A stretch of DNA of 64,000 nucleotides from Morella rubra. Lineage: Eukaryota > Streptophyta > Magnoliopsida > Fagales > Myricaceae. Below the pieces are notes generated by a model. The model was given only the letters and a program-made list of their open reading frames with translations. It was not told the origin of the DNA and did not search any database. Of this stretch, positions 23,600 to 34,281 are shown one piece after another; the stretch's first letter is position 1; every line of letters starts with the position of its first letter. The translations under genes and the position numbers were made by a program. The stretch is taken from NCBI GenBank assembly GCA_003952965.2, contig CM025850.1, positions 30,237,247-30,301,246 on the forward strand. Reading direction: 5' to 3'.

Positions 23600-26590
23600 T
23601 TTCGATTCCTGTTTCGGTGATTTCCTCAATAACAGGCTGCAGAGCTAGAGCCCATTTTGGGCATTCGCTTGTTGGGAAACTGGATACCGAACTGGCGGAT
23701 TTCGCTTTTGCCAAGTCCAATATAAACCCTTGGATCAACCTCACATTTGTAAACTCCTTGTTATTGTAATGAATTATTTTCTTCCTCATCTTTTATAATT
23801 AAAGTTTAGGAAAATTGTATGGAGGCACTTAACTAAAATTTTGGTACAATTACAAAACCAAGGGATGCTGGGTGCAATTAAGTTTATATATTTTAGGCAG
23901 AATTACAGTTTGATTATTGGGTTTCAAATTTTTGGAGAAGGGATCTTTAAAATGTCTCAAGGAACACCACAATTCCGTCCTCCCAAGTCCGCTACTGTCC
24001 GAATAAGCTACAGACTGTAGAAGGAGAAGAGAAGGAAAAACACCACTGCTTCCCAAGAGGAAGCATGGGAAGCAGTTAATACGAAGGTTATGGGTGGGGT
24101 GGTTGGGGAAAATTTTCAAATGTGGCAGGGTCTGCCAGCTAATAAGAACTGACGGCTGCACGTGCAAGGGAGCCGAGGGAGTCTAATCAAATCATTGGTG
24201 ATGCACAATGGCCTGTGGGCTGAGCTGCATATGACTTCTTTGAGGTGTCACCAACTAGCTGTTCATGCTGTCTCTCCCCACCCACCCACCCATCCAGTGA
24301 ACCCTAATGGCCCGACCTCATGTGCACCACTCCCTTTGCAAGACACACCGCGGCTCCCGAACTTTCCTTGAAACCAATCAAGTTTTTACTTCATTTCTTT
24401 TTCTTTCACATAGTATGCATAAACGGTCAATGGAGTTGAATGGTTTCAAACACAGGCTAAAGTTTTGGATACCACCAACACACTCTTGAGCTTGCTCAGT
24501 AACTTAGTAGGATTCCAATTACGTACCTATGCCCTGCTCCTGCCCTTTACAGATGGTGGCAGTGATTCCAAAATGGATTTACCGCAGAATATGAAGTGTC
24601 AGTAGAAATTGATTTTGTATTCATCGAAAAAGAAAGATGCTGTCCAAGTCCTTCACCATTCATAGAGCTTGGCCATCGTAAAAAGTACTGTGAACTCTGC
24701 TGGGAGGTTCAGATTGGCAGCCACGACGACGACAATGTAGCTAAACTTCATTACCTAGTTGAATGTAAAATCTTACAATTTTCAGAAATTCTTACAATTT
24801 CCATGTCTACTTTAACTGCGGGCATGCAGTATACAGAATTGATGTGTCCGTGTCCAAATGAGGAATTCTTTCTCCTTCAACCAACCGTGTACAGCACACA
24901 GATTGTCTCCAGGGGATGAATCCGTGTGCTGGCTCTCGGTCATCTATGAACAAATTATAACTTCAACAACGAACCCACTAGCTTGGAAAAAGGAGAACCT
25001 CACGATGGCTATCTTCCACGCTTCCATTTCTCAATCTCACAAACTATTTCTTGCATTTACTCCTCGAAAGACACTTGGGCAAGACCCTGTTCAAACTTGA
25101 CAGCTCGTTCGACGATTGAGAAGTAAAATTAAGACAGTGTCTAAAGCTAAGTCCAATCCCAAGCTCAAACACGCAGCTTTTGCACTTGAGCGGCCGAGGC
25201 CACAAAAACATGTACTAATATTCACTCATTCTCACAATCAAGGATTGGAAAACCATTTCCCATATTCGCTTCTCTTTGTGCCGGGATGTCCATGTACAAT
25301 GCCCAAGGAGAAATGTACAAAATTGATTTTCCATTCCTGCTGGAGATCGAACCTCTAAAAATGTCTTCATTTGGTTGGTGGAATAACGGAAGAAAAAGAA
25401 TACAACTGGAATGTCACAACTATCGAGGATCAAGTATTCTTTTCTAGGATTCAAAAAATGTGACTTCCATTCTCTTCTCCTCTGCGAATACAAACATTTT
25501 TGTTTCTTTCCATCCCTTTTGCTCTGCATAACCCATCTTGTGTATTCTTTGCTCTGCATAACCCATCTTGGTCAGAGTGCAGAGATATGCAAAACTTATC
25601 CCGAATCTATTCGCAGGAAAACGGAAAACGGTGATAACAACTAAGACTGCATGCAGATACACTGCTGTACGGATAGTACTCATCTTAGCTTCCACAAACT
25701 GAAGGCTAATGGAAGACAGGTGGTGTGCTAAGTCAGTCCAATTATCTGGAAAAGCATAAAAGCCTGAGAAGGCTACTTGCTTACATCTATGAGTCTGCCT
25801 GAGCATTGGCTTTGCTCATCTGGGATCTAGCACAGTAGCACCCTTCACGAAATGTGATCTCCAGGGGAGCTAGCTAGCCCATAATGGGAGTACTAATAAC
25901 CTCATTCTCTTGCTGATCACAGTGGACCATCTCTATTAGTTCAAAATAACTGAGTAAATTAACAAGCCCACTAATCCCACTGAACCCCCACCAATCAAGT
26001 TATCTTATGAACAGTCAATTAGAAGAATCAATCAACCTCGAATAGAATTGGGCATCCAACATCACAATATATGATCAATTACAGATTACAGTACATATGC
26101 ATCACAGCAGAATCCTTACATGGAGTCTCAACAGTATGAGACAGCCTCCCTTTTCTCTCTCTCTCCCTCTTTCTCCGTGAAGAAAGTCAAATATTTTACA
26201 ATATCCATATATAACTTAAGTGTTAAAAATAAGTGAGATCGCACTGTGCCCGAGAAGCTTATCCCATCCCCTTTCATATCTTATCTTTTCCATCCCCCCA
26301 ACTTGTGGGGTACTCTTTAGCTTCGAGAACTTCGAAAGGTCACTGATCAAGCACAATCCCTTTCCTAAGAGATAAAAAGAATGACAAAGAACTTGCATCC
26401 ATGTGGCATCTTCGAAAAATAATTTATATAACTTCGAATCATGCTATGCATGTTCGTACAGTTTCGTATCAAGACACAATAGTATAAAAGTGAATTGGTA
26501 CAGCACGGCAGAAGACAGCAACTATACGGTATGCACTTCAAAAATATCATTACTCATATATTGGTTGCTTCTTAGCTACCTATCACGTCA
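23600..26590. other. Intergenic, no supported gene
   Basis: About 3 kb with scattered frames of 60-120 codons on both strands but no recognisable motif. A 23-base direct repeat (TTTGCTCTGCATAACCCATC...) occurs at 25518-25540 and 25548-25570. The last 200 bases hold the SAUR promoter. Confidence 0.4.
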
Positions 26591-26632
26591 ACAATTTAAT
26601 GATCAAAACAGGGGCTGCTTCCAGTCCACACT

Positions 26633-26640
26633 TATATAAA
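26633..26640 (+). promoter_or_regulatory. TATA box of the SAUR gene
   Basis: TATATAAA lies 119 bases before the start codon, predicting transcription near 26665. The leader then holds a (CT)n microsatellite at about 26691-26724, common in plant 5' leaders. Confidence 0.6.
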
Positions 26641-26751
26641 CCTTTCACTTTCTTCCAATCGCCCGCACCTCTCCCTTTCTCTTTTTTTCTTCTCTCTCTC
26701 TCTATCTCTCTCTCTCTCTCTCTCCTTCTGATCTATATTTTCACGAAAATC

Positions 26752-27129
26752 ATGAAGGGGAAGCTTTTGAGGGCATGCAGGAACAAGTGGAGAAACATGG
26801 GGAGTACAGGCATACCTTGCTCCGGCGCCTGTGAGAAGTGCTGTCGATGGGCTTTGTGGCCTAGTACTGCACACGAAGAGAATTCGATTCCAAAAGACGT
26901 CCCAAAGGGTCACTTAGTAGTCTATGTGGGAGACAACTATAAGAGGTTTGTAATCAAAATAACCATCCTTAATCACCCACTCTTCAAGGCATTGCTGGAT
27001 CAAGCTCGGGAGGAATATGATTTCACCGCCGACTCGAAACTCTACATCCCTTGTGACGAGAACCTCTTTCTCAGTGTTGTTCGTTGCGCTAGTTCACCTG
27101 ATGACGGAAGGATCTCTCTGTGTCTTTGA
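26752..27129 (+). CDS. SAUR-family auxin-responsive protein (125 aa)
   Basis: Single-exon gene. Residues about 43-112 form the SAUR domain: [45 protein letters not shown] and [14 protein letters not shown]. The N-terminal part ([17 protein letters not shown]) is basic, followed by a Cys-rich stretch ([11 protein letters not shown]). SAUR proteins are small, quickly induced by auxin, and known to bind and inhibit PP2C.D phosphatases at the plasma membrane, which raises proton-pump activity and growth; that role is family knowledge. The ATG at 26752 is chosen because it starts the typical basic SAUR N terminus and follows the TATA box and CT-rich leader; reading further up would cross the promoter. 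Length is normal and no break is seen. Which subgroup it belongs to cannot be said. Confidence 0.92.
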   Translation: MKGKLLRACRNKWRNMGSTGIPCSGACEKCCRWALWPSTAHEENSIPKDVPKGHLVVYVGDNYKRFVIKITILNHPLFKALLDQAREEYDFTADSKLYIPCDENLFLSVVRCASSPDDGRISLCL

Positions 27130-27676
27130 AACTTCATCCAAAGCAATCGAACTTTGAGAAACTTCATCGATTCATGAGGCTTGGGTTCTGAATACATTTT
27201 GCTGATATGCAGCCCCATTATGTTGTACCCAAATGTAATTATCCTCTAGCTCGCTAAACGTACCTCATATTTTTGGGGCCAGTGACCGTGACGTAACTTT
27301 AATTCTACAATAGTACAATTTGTTCTGCTTATGAGCCCTCTTCTTTTGGGTCACTGCTTGTGCTCTTAAACTCCACTATATTGTGTAATACGACTGGGTC
27401 TGGGCGGAAAGTAAAACAAATTAATAGATCTCTGCGTTCTTAGTTTTTGATTGATTTGGAACAGCTAGCTTGTAATTTTAGGCTTGTTGGAACCATGCTT
27501 CCACCTATGTTAAAATAGAGTCCTTGTTAAAGAATTGGTCTAACCGTGAATTGCTAAAATCTATAATCACATACAATCACTTATTCAAAAAGCTTAAATT
27601 GATAGAAAGAAATAAATTTTATTATCTGAATTATATTTTATAACATTTCTTTTTACCTGCATGTCGGATTCTCCTT
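27130..27676. other. Downstream region of the SAUR gene
   Basis: Likely 3' untranslated region, then AT-rich intergenic DNA. No further gene seen. Confidence 0.4.
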
Positions 27677-27685
27677 AATCGATAA

Positions 27686-27919
27686 AGGATAAAATATAAT
27701 ATTCGTCCTTGTGATTTAAGCTAAAATCAAATAAGTCCTTAAACTTTAAAACCCATAAAATTAGTCCTTGAAGTTTAAAATCATTCACATTTAAAGGGTC
27801 CCGGAGGGACTAAAGTCATGATGGATGTTAAACCTTATGGACTAATTTGATGTGTTTTAAAGTTGAAGGACTTATTTGATTTTCGGCCAAACTACAGAAA
27901 CGAACTTTATATTTATCTC
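27686..27919. mobile_element. MITE 2 (Mutator-like), same family as MITE 3
   Basis: A 234-bp element with ends AGGATAAAATATAA and (inverted) GAGATAAATATAAAG. The 9-base flanks AATCGATAA (27677-27685) and AATCGGTAA (27920-27928) differ once. The body, with blocks such as GGAGGGACTAAAGTC and GAAGGACTTATTTGATTTT, is nearly the same as MITE 3 at 53389-53621. The element carries no gene. Confidence 0.82.
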
Positions 27920-28205
27920 AATCGGTAAATCCAACCATATAAAGTATTGAATTGAAATTAGAGTAAAATGCAATTAGATCTCAAACTTAAGATTTTAGCT
28001 TTAATATCATGTGACTCTACTAAAACCTATCATTTATTTCAAAAGCTAAAACATACAAATAATCGAATTTTACTATTTAAATTATATTTTCGAAACTTGC
28101 TTAGACTATAAAAATAGTCATAACAATACTAACATGAACAAACACCTCAGGTCTTTCACATAAAAATTAAAAATGTGAAGAACTTTCAAAAAAAATTATT
28201 AAAAA

Positions 28206-28430
28206 AAAAAAGGCCGAGGTATTTTTTAGGAAGAGGACCTCTTTCTCCACCGCGTGCAATGGGGAGGCCAGACACCTCCTGCCTCGTGCATGCAATGGTA
28301 GGGTACTCCGCCTCCACCAAGTCCCGAGGGAGGCGCAATTTCCCCCTCGCCCATTGTGTGGTGGAGGGAGAGATCCCTTGCACTGAAAGACTAGGTCTTT
28401 TTTGCCTCTTTTTTTTTTTTTTTTTTATAT
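28206..28430. repeat. GC-rich hairpin island between A and T runs
   Basis: About 200 bases of GC-rich sequence sit between an A run (28198-28210) and a T run (28407-28426) inside AT-rich DNA. It holds several short inverted motifs (GAGGACCTC, GGGGAGG..ACCTCC, GAGGGAG..TCCC). Its composition resembles the longer array at 54480-54840. No coding signal. Confidence 0.5.
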
Positions 28431-28724
28431 TGTGATTTTATTTTTTTCACGTACAGACGATGGACATTTTCCATCATCTATTAGATAAATTTCTCATTAG
28501 AGCCTAAAGCGCAACACCTCTTACGAAAAAAAAATTCTAAAAAGTATAAAAGCACAAGTCTGAAAACCAAAATTACAAAAAACCTCTCCAAGTTTTCTTC
28601 TTTTCAAATATTAAATTATACAAAAAACTGAACCTCAGTGTACCCAAAGCCCGCCTATGGACAGTATCGTCGATTTCCAGGGCCAAAATAAGTTAAGAGG
28701 GGGAAAGTTCTGTAATGGTCCCAT

Positions 28725-28740
28725 ATATATATATATATAT
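28725..28740. repeat. (TA)n tract at left edge of the endogenous pararetrovirus
   Basis: A run of alternating TA directly abuts viral sequence. A second run (about 36853-36867) abuts the other edge. Confidence 0.8.
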
Positions 28741-29083
28741 TGATCCTTTACTTATTCATTTCATCCTCAAGTGTTAAGTTCTTTAGATCCTATCGAAACG
28801 TTGGACTTCACCTGAATAACCGTTGGATTAGCCAAGGATAAGGCCGGACCCGGTTGGTGTGACCCGTTTCAGTAGTCTCTTTGGAACTCACATTTCAGTA
28901 TGAAAGGAATATTTAAACGATCAAATAGTAGTCAAAGTCTAGCAAGTGGAACTTCTAATAGTAGTAGTATAGATAATATCAGCATGGATAATACTGCATC
29001 ACATATCAATACTGATGATTATCATGTATCTTAGGTACTAATAAACCTTAAATAATTGGATTATACCAAAAGTTAAAGATTAC
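28741..29083 (+). repeat. Inverted duplicate of viral leader end and movement-protein start
   Basis: This plus-strand block matches, in reverse, 31766-32110 with a few substitutions and one-base indels (for example near 29030 and 29047). It includes the same start of the movement-protein frame (MKGIFKRSNS from 28901). It joins the truncated coat-protein end head-on at 29083, producing an inverted repeat with arms of about 345 bases and a 2.7-kb spacer. Confidence 0.9.
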
Positions 29084-29990
29084 GGAATTTCGGTTTAGAA
29101 GGTGTTTGATGTTCTTGTTGAAAAGTTTTATTTTTTCTATAAGATGATTTATATGGTTTATTTCTATTTTTATAATATGGTTTTCTATAATGTTTTGATG
29201 GAGGTATTGGATTTGTTGTAAAACCATATTGTGCACAAAAACCACCTAATTCTTTGCGTGTATTTTTCTTATCTAATTCTAAGGTTTTCTTTAATTTCAT
29301 ATCATTACATAAAGTTAAGCCTGTTTTATTAATAATATTAATTAAAGAACCATATGTATATTTATTATAATCTATGATACCTTTATCATTTATAAGTTTT
29401 TGTTTTACTTTTTGAGCAAAAGTAGTAGGTAAACCAGCAATAAATTTTTCTTTCAATATACTTGATTACAATCATCACGTAAAATACTTTTGTTAAAAGA
29501 CATCTTTATACCAACGAAAATCAGCTAAAGTAGGACATTTTAAATTTAAGAGAAAATCAGAAGCTCTTTCTCTATATATTTTAGGATTTCCAACAAAATT
29601 TAAAGTTATAGTAAATAATAAAGTCATGCAAGAATCATTTTTTGTATGGCCATCAGTGCCTAATATAGGATTATCATCATTATCTCTTTCAACAGCTGTT
29701 AATATACTTTGTCTTTCTTCTTCAGTGAGATATCTATCCCACCAATTTTTTAATTGACCAGAAAAGCCAGCAATAATACATTCAGTAACTTCTCTTTCTT
29801 TTTTATCACTACCACGTAAAACGCAAGCATACATAGACATTTCATGACATATATTTAATATTTCATATTCAGAAATTCCATCTATATTCCATTCATATAC
29901 ATTATGTTCAGAAAAAGCGGATGTAGCTATTAAATGTCTTTCTTCATATTGTGTATCTGGAGGAGTAGGTCGAGGATAGTAATTGCGATG
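29084..29990 (-). pseudogene. Caulimovirid coat-protein region, truncated
   Basis: Fragments at 29840-29493 and 29456-29073 carry coat-protein text typical of this virus family: SGQLKNWWDRYLTEEER, then a long conserved stretch, and a basic tail rich in Lys, Tyr and Arg (KHYRKPYYKNRNKPYKSS). The CCHC knuckle expected after the basic tail is absent, because the sequence jumps to the inverted duplicate at 29083. A frame change near 29990 separates it from the linker and a stop lies between the two main fragments near 29480. The protein would form the capsid. This copy cannot. Confidence 0.8.
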
Positions 29991-31318
29991 TTTGTATTAT
30001 AATATTTATGTGATATTTGAGCATGTTTTTGTCTAGTATGTAATTTATTTATATCTAATGTATCATATTGATTTTCTAAGGCATTAATATCTAATTCTTC
30101 TAATTCATCGAGAGAATCTTCTTGATCTGTAGAACTATCTGTATAATTTAGTGTTAATAGGGTGTTTTTTGACGAAGAAGCTATATTTTTTAATTTCTCT
30201 GTTGATGAAGGTTTATCATTTAAAGATAATTTTGCTAACATTTCATTTATTTTATCTATTTGTACTTCCTTAGATAAACGAGGTATTTTATTAGGAGGTA
30301 AAAACATAGGAGTTTCTTTTTCAAGGTTTGGCGGTTTTGGATTAATAGAATGTTCTATTGACTGTAAATGTTTTCCTATTCGTTGTAGATATGTATTCGT
30401 ATAATTATTTTGTTGTATAATATTATCGAAATTTTTATCATTATTATTTAAAGTGTTTGTTTTATAGGGAGTTGCAAAATATTGTTTTGATTGATGATCA
30501 ATACTAATTGTTGTTGTGGGAGGATAATATTCATATATTTTTTGACTATTTGTAGTTAACCATGGTATAGGTTTAGTAAGAACATTAATATTAGGAGCAT
30601 ATTGTTCAAACCATTGGAAAAAATATATGTCTTGTTGTATATTTTGCATATGTTGATAATATTGTTGTCTAATGAATGTTTGTTCTTCTTGATTATAATT
30701 AGATAAAAACCATAATCGTTTAACCATATTATGTAAAGCATTAAAGTCTTCTTGTAATAGTTTTTTATTAATAGTATATTCTTTTTGTAATACATGTATA
30801 GTATTATTACGTTGTAATGTAAAAATTTCTGATTGTGTAGGTGATGTTTTAAGAGGAGGTTCAGAAAGAGATGGATCAGAGTGAGGACTTTCATATCGTG
30901 GGAATTGTAAATTATTATCTGTATATATTGTTTCTGGAATGGGAGGTTCTATTGGTGGTTCATTTGATGTGGATGATCTATTAGTTAATGGAAAAGATGA
31001 TAATGCAGAATGAAATCTTGATGGTGTTTGTAAAGCTGAAAATGATCTTCGTGAGAAAGATCGACTCATATTTTGATCTTTTTGAAATGATAATGTAATA
31101 GAACCATCAGTATGTTGTGTAAAATATTCAATAGCTTTATTTTCTTTTTTAGGAGGTGGAGTTATTAATGGTAATTTCCAATCATCAGGTAATATTATAT
31201 CATCCCATTTAATCATACGAGGTATAGTAATATTGGAAAATTCATTATTAGTAGTTAAAAGTAAAGTTTCTCCTGAATGAGGACGTACCTTTGATCTAGG
31301 ATCAAGTGTAGTCTTCAT
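29930..31318 (-). pseudogene. Polyprotein linker between movement and coat proteins
   Basis: A 462-codon open stretch rich in Ser, Asn, Thr, Gln and Pro, low in hydrophobic blocks, with acidic runs near the C-terminal side (TDSSTDQEDSLDELEELDIN). In this virus group a long, poorly conserved region joins the movement protein to the coat protein inside one polyprotein. Its beginning (KVRPHSGETLLL) looks like a continuation of the movement-protein domain after a frame change near 31400-31320. No enzyme motif is seen. Its last 30 or so residues are out of frame with the coat protein. Confidence 0.7.
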
Positions 31319-31952
31319 TAATTTATAATGAGTCTATATACGACAGCAAGGTATTGAGCACCTTCCATCATATCATGACCCATTGATTTAATATTTAATA
31401 TTAAAGAATGTAAATAGTAGGATCAGTTAAAGATAAGGGAAAACAAGGATAGCAATTAAAATAAATAGGTCCTTGATGTAAGGACGATTCTACTATTCCA
31501 AGTAAAGAATTTGAAAATTGATTATGTCGACCATCTCTTAGACATAATAAAACAGAAGCATTTAAACCTTGTCTTGTTAAAGGTGTTATTGCAACTTGAA
31601 CAAGACCCATATGCATATATTTAAAACCTTGATTAATATGATTTTGAATCATACTAGAATTTAATAAATAGAGAATTTCATATTCTTTACCGATTGGAAT
31701 TAATTGTTCTATTGTTTTAATTGCATAATCTGTATTAAACTTAAAGGTGATTGTTTATATAAGTTGTGAATCTTTAACTTTTGGTATAATCCAATTATTT
31801 AAGGGTTTATTAGTACCTAAGGATACATGATAATCATCAGTATTGATATGTGATGCAGTATTATCCATGCTGATATTATCTATACTACTACTATTAGAAG
31901 TTCCACTTGCTAGACTACGACTACTATTTGATCGTTTAAATATTCCTTTCAT
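31319..31952 (-). pseudogene. Caulimovirid movement protein (30K superfamily), with stop and frameshift
   Basis: The frame opens at 31952 (MKGIFKRSNSSRSLAS), runs to a TAA at 31755-31757, and continues in the same frame down to 31401. The downstream part holds the core of the 30K-type movement protein: LLCLRDGRHNQFSNSLLGIV and GPIYFNCYPCFPLSLTD. Such proteins widen plasmodesmata or line them with tubules for cell-to-cell spread. One in-frame stop plus a frame change near 31400 break this copy. It follows the leader by about 240 bases from the primer site, as usual for the group. Confidence 0.82.
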
Positions 31953-32725
31953 ACTGAAATGTGAGTTCCAAAGAGACTACTGAAACGGGTCACACCAACC
32001 GGGTCCGGCCTTATCCTTGGCTAATCCAACGATTATTCAGGTGAAGTCCAACGTTTCAATAGGATCTAAAGAAATTAACACTTGAGGATGAAATGAACAA
32101 TTAAAGGATCAAAAGTAATGTGATCGTTGCAAAGGGACTTAAAATAGTAAAGTATAGGCGAAATGCTATGCAGATGTATGAATAGTATGGCTCTGATACC
32201 AATTTTACTCCCAGGTATTATCTTCACTATTTTCCATGCAATAATCAGAATCATATTCTTCAACATATGAATGAATAATATCATGAATGGGATGTTCAAG
32301 TGTATATACGAATATGAGATATGTTGAATATACTGCAATAATAAAAAGAAAGGCAAGTAATATAGGCATGTTATGATCAATATGAAAAAGAGATTTAATA
32401 ATAAAAACAACTCTTGATTCATAATGAAACTTGCTTGATACACACTGATAACTTGATTACAGAAACTTGATTCACAAACTTGGATACAAACTTTGAAAAC
32501 ACACTGGAAAACACACTGAATACACACTGATAAGTGATTAAGATGATGAGGAAAGGATGATGGAACAAAAAGGATTGTTTATGAGGTATGGACAAAAGTA
32601 AGGATGAAATGAGATTTGTTTGGAAAGAGAAGGGTTTGATAGTCGTGAGAGAGTTGAGAGAGTGATAGGTAGAGAGAGAAGCAGTTATGGGTAGAGAGAG
32701 AAGCTCTGGATGAGTTTTTGAGTCG
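31953..32725 (-). other. Long leader of the viral pregenomic RNA
   Basis: About 770 bases between the predicted transcription start and the first protein start. It contains several upstream ATGs and small frames (for example 32527-32075) and the primer site. Long leaders with many short frames are usual in Caulimoviridae, where ribosome shunting bypasses them; shunting here is inference. Confidence 0.6.
32190..32201 (-). other. Pararetroviral primer-binding site for initiator tRNA-Met
   Basis: The minus strand reads TGGTATCAGAGC, the exact 12 bases used by caulimovirids to prime minus-strand DNA and to number their genomes. Here it lies about 240 bases before the movement-protein start. Confidence 0.9.
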
Positions 32726-32751
32726 TGGTTTGGAATGAAGGGACGATGGTC

Positions 32752-32761
32752 TTATATAGTT
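32752..32761 (-). promoter_or_regulatory. TATA box of the viral pregenomic promoter
   Basis: The minus strand reads CTATATAAGA, close in form to other caulimovirid promoters. It lies between ORF2 and the leader, where the pregenomic promoter is expected. Confidence 0.7.
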
Positions 32762-32885
32762 GAGCAAAGAGAGAGAAAAGACTAAAGTATCCTTTCTTTT
32801 TCAGAACAGTAAAGGGTATTTTTGTCAAAGGTGTACAGTAAGATTGAACAGTAAAAGTAAGGGTATTTTGGGAAAAGAACCTTGA

Positions 32886-32945
32886 TGACGTAAGCTCTGA
32901 CATAATATCTCTGACGTAATCTCTGACATAATATCTCTGACCTCT
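32886..32945. promoter_or_regulatory. as-1-like TGACG motifs and 16-bp direct repeats in the viral promoter
   Basis: TGACGTAAG at 32886 and TGACGTAAT at 32912 resemble the tandem TGACG (as-1) element known from the cauliflower mosaic virus 35S promoter, which binds TGA bZIP factors. They alternate with an exact direct repeat, CTCTGACATAATATCT, at 32895-32910 and 32921-32936. The cluster sits about 125-190 bases upstream of the TATA box. Confidence 0.55.
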
Positions 32946-32996
32946 GCATGATATTTCTGTAATATTGATGATGTCAAACTGATGATTGTAACTGTG

Positions 32997-34281
32997 CTAT
33001 TTCTTCATCCGTAAGTTCCATGTGATATCCATCATAAGGGTCTTGTGCATCATGATATTCTGGAGCAGCACTTGATATTGGTTGAGCGTCTTCTGAATCT
33101 TCTGAGGATAATTGTGATAAAACTTCAGTAATTCTTTCTTGTAATCATCTTTGGATTTGGCAGCAGCTAATTTGGACTGAATTTGACTTTTTTGGGCTAA
33201 AAATTGAGGATGCTGTTTAATCTGATGTTGGGCTTGATTAATGGCAGTAATAATATTTTCAAAATTATAAACAGACCACCATTTGATATAAAATTTCTGG
33301 GAAAGGATTTTAAATGATCTTGTTGGGTAAAAACAAATTTCCACTTAATATCCATGGTAAGAGATTGAATTGGATATGGAATCTAAGAACAAGTGGAATC
33401 TTTTTTACAGGAGGGTTTTTCATGGCAGGATATTTGGGTAAAGAAGGGGTATCAAAAGGTTCTTTTGACCAATAGTCAAAGACCTTTTTTAGTGCTGAGG
33501 GTAATAATATTTCTGATGAACCAAAACGTTCCCACCATTGGATAAACCAACCGGGAATGATATCTGTTTGAAAATTTTTAAATCTTATAAACCATGTGTG
33601 ACGATGGGTTTGATTATCAAAAAATAAAGAAAATGTCCATGCGTCCACATAATCATAATATGTAATATGTTTCAAATGTTTGTAAGGTACAGACAATGAA
33701 CGAAAGTCCAAGGTTGTCCCCATTCTTTTGCAGATATGATCCTTCGTATTGTAAATTTTGAAAAACCAATTCTGGAAGGATCATATTTACAAGGAGTTTG
33801 TTCAAATTCCACAGATTTAGTATCCATTAATATATATTGATAAAATGCTTGAGTAAAACAAGGATTTTTTGGAACATAGTTCCAACCAGGAGGTAATATT
33901 TGTGAGGCTGTTTGATAGGGATCCTGTATACTAATATATGGTTCCTCAATAATGGTAACATGTCTGATATAGTCTTTTGGAATGATATTATCATTGGTAG
34001 GAGGTATTGTGGAGGTAGAACTCTCAGGAGTTTGTACTTTTTTGACTAAAAGTAGTGGGAGATATGATGGTAGAAGGAGGAGGTCTTGGACCAGGTATAC
34101 GAGGAGTAGGACCTCTAGGATTTGCTATTTGACCAAGGATAGTAAAGGAATTTTGCAAAGGAAGAGTAGGTGTTGGAGTATTGATGGGAGCTGGACCACG
34201 GAAAGGAAAAGGAGGAAATGTATTATCAGAAAGAAAATCTTCATATGATATTTTCTTAGAATTGGAAGATGAAGAACTCAT
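32997..34281 (-). pseudogene. Viral ORF2, function unknown, frameshifted
   Basis: It opens at 34281 (MSSSSSNSKKISYEDFLSDN) right after the RNase H end, runs through a Pro-rich stretch (PRGPTPRIPGPRPPP) and loses frame near 34030. A conserved-looking block at 33723-33310 contains WFIQWWERFGSSE and many aromatic residues. The last part (33344-32997) is Gln/Lys-rich and probably coiled (QAQHQIKQHPQFLAQKSQ). Florendoviruses are known for a second ORF of unknown function after the polyprotein, which this fits. At least two frame changes. Confidence 0.7.

Noticed and set aside
23850..24167. 105-codon minus-strand frame
   Set aside because: No motif, biased composition and overlapping frames in both directions.
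25215..25806. Overlapping frames of 114-120 codons on the minus strand
   Set aside because: No domain; the frames share a direct repeat and look like chance.
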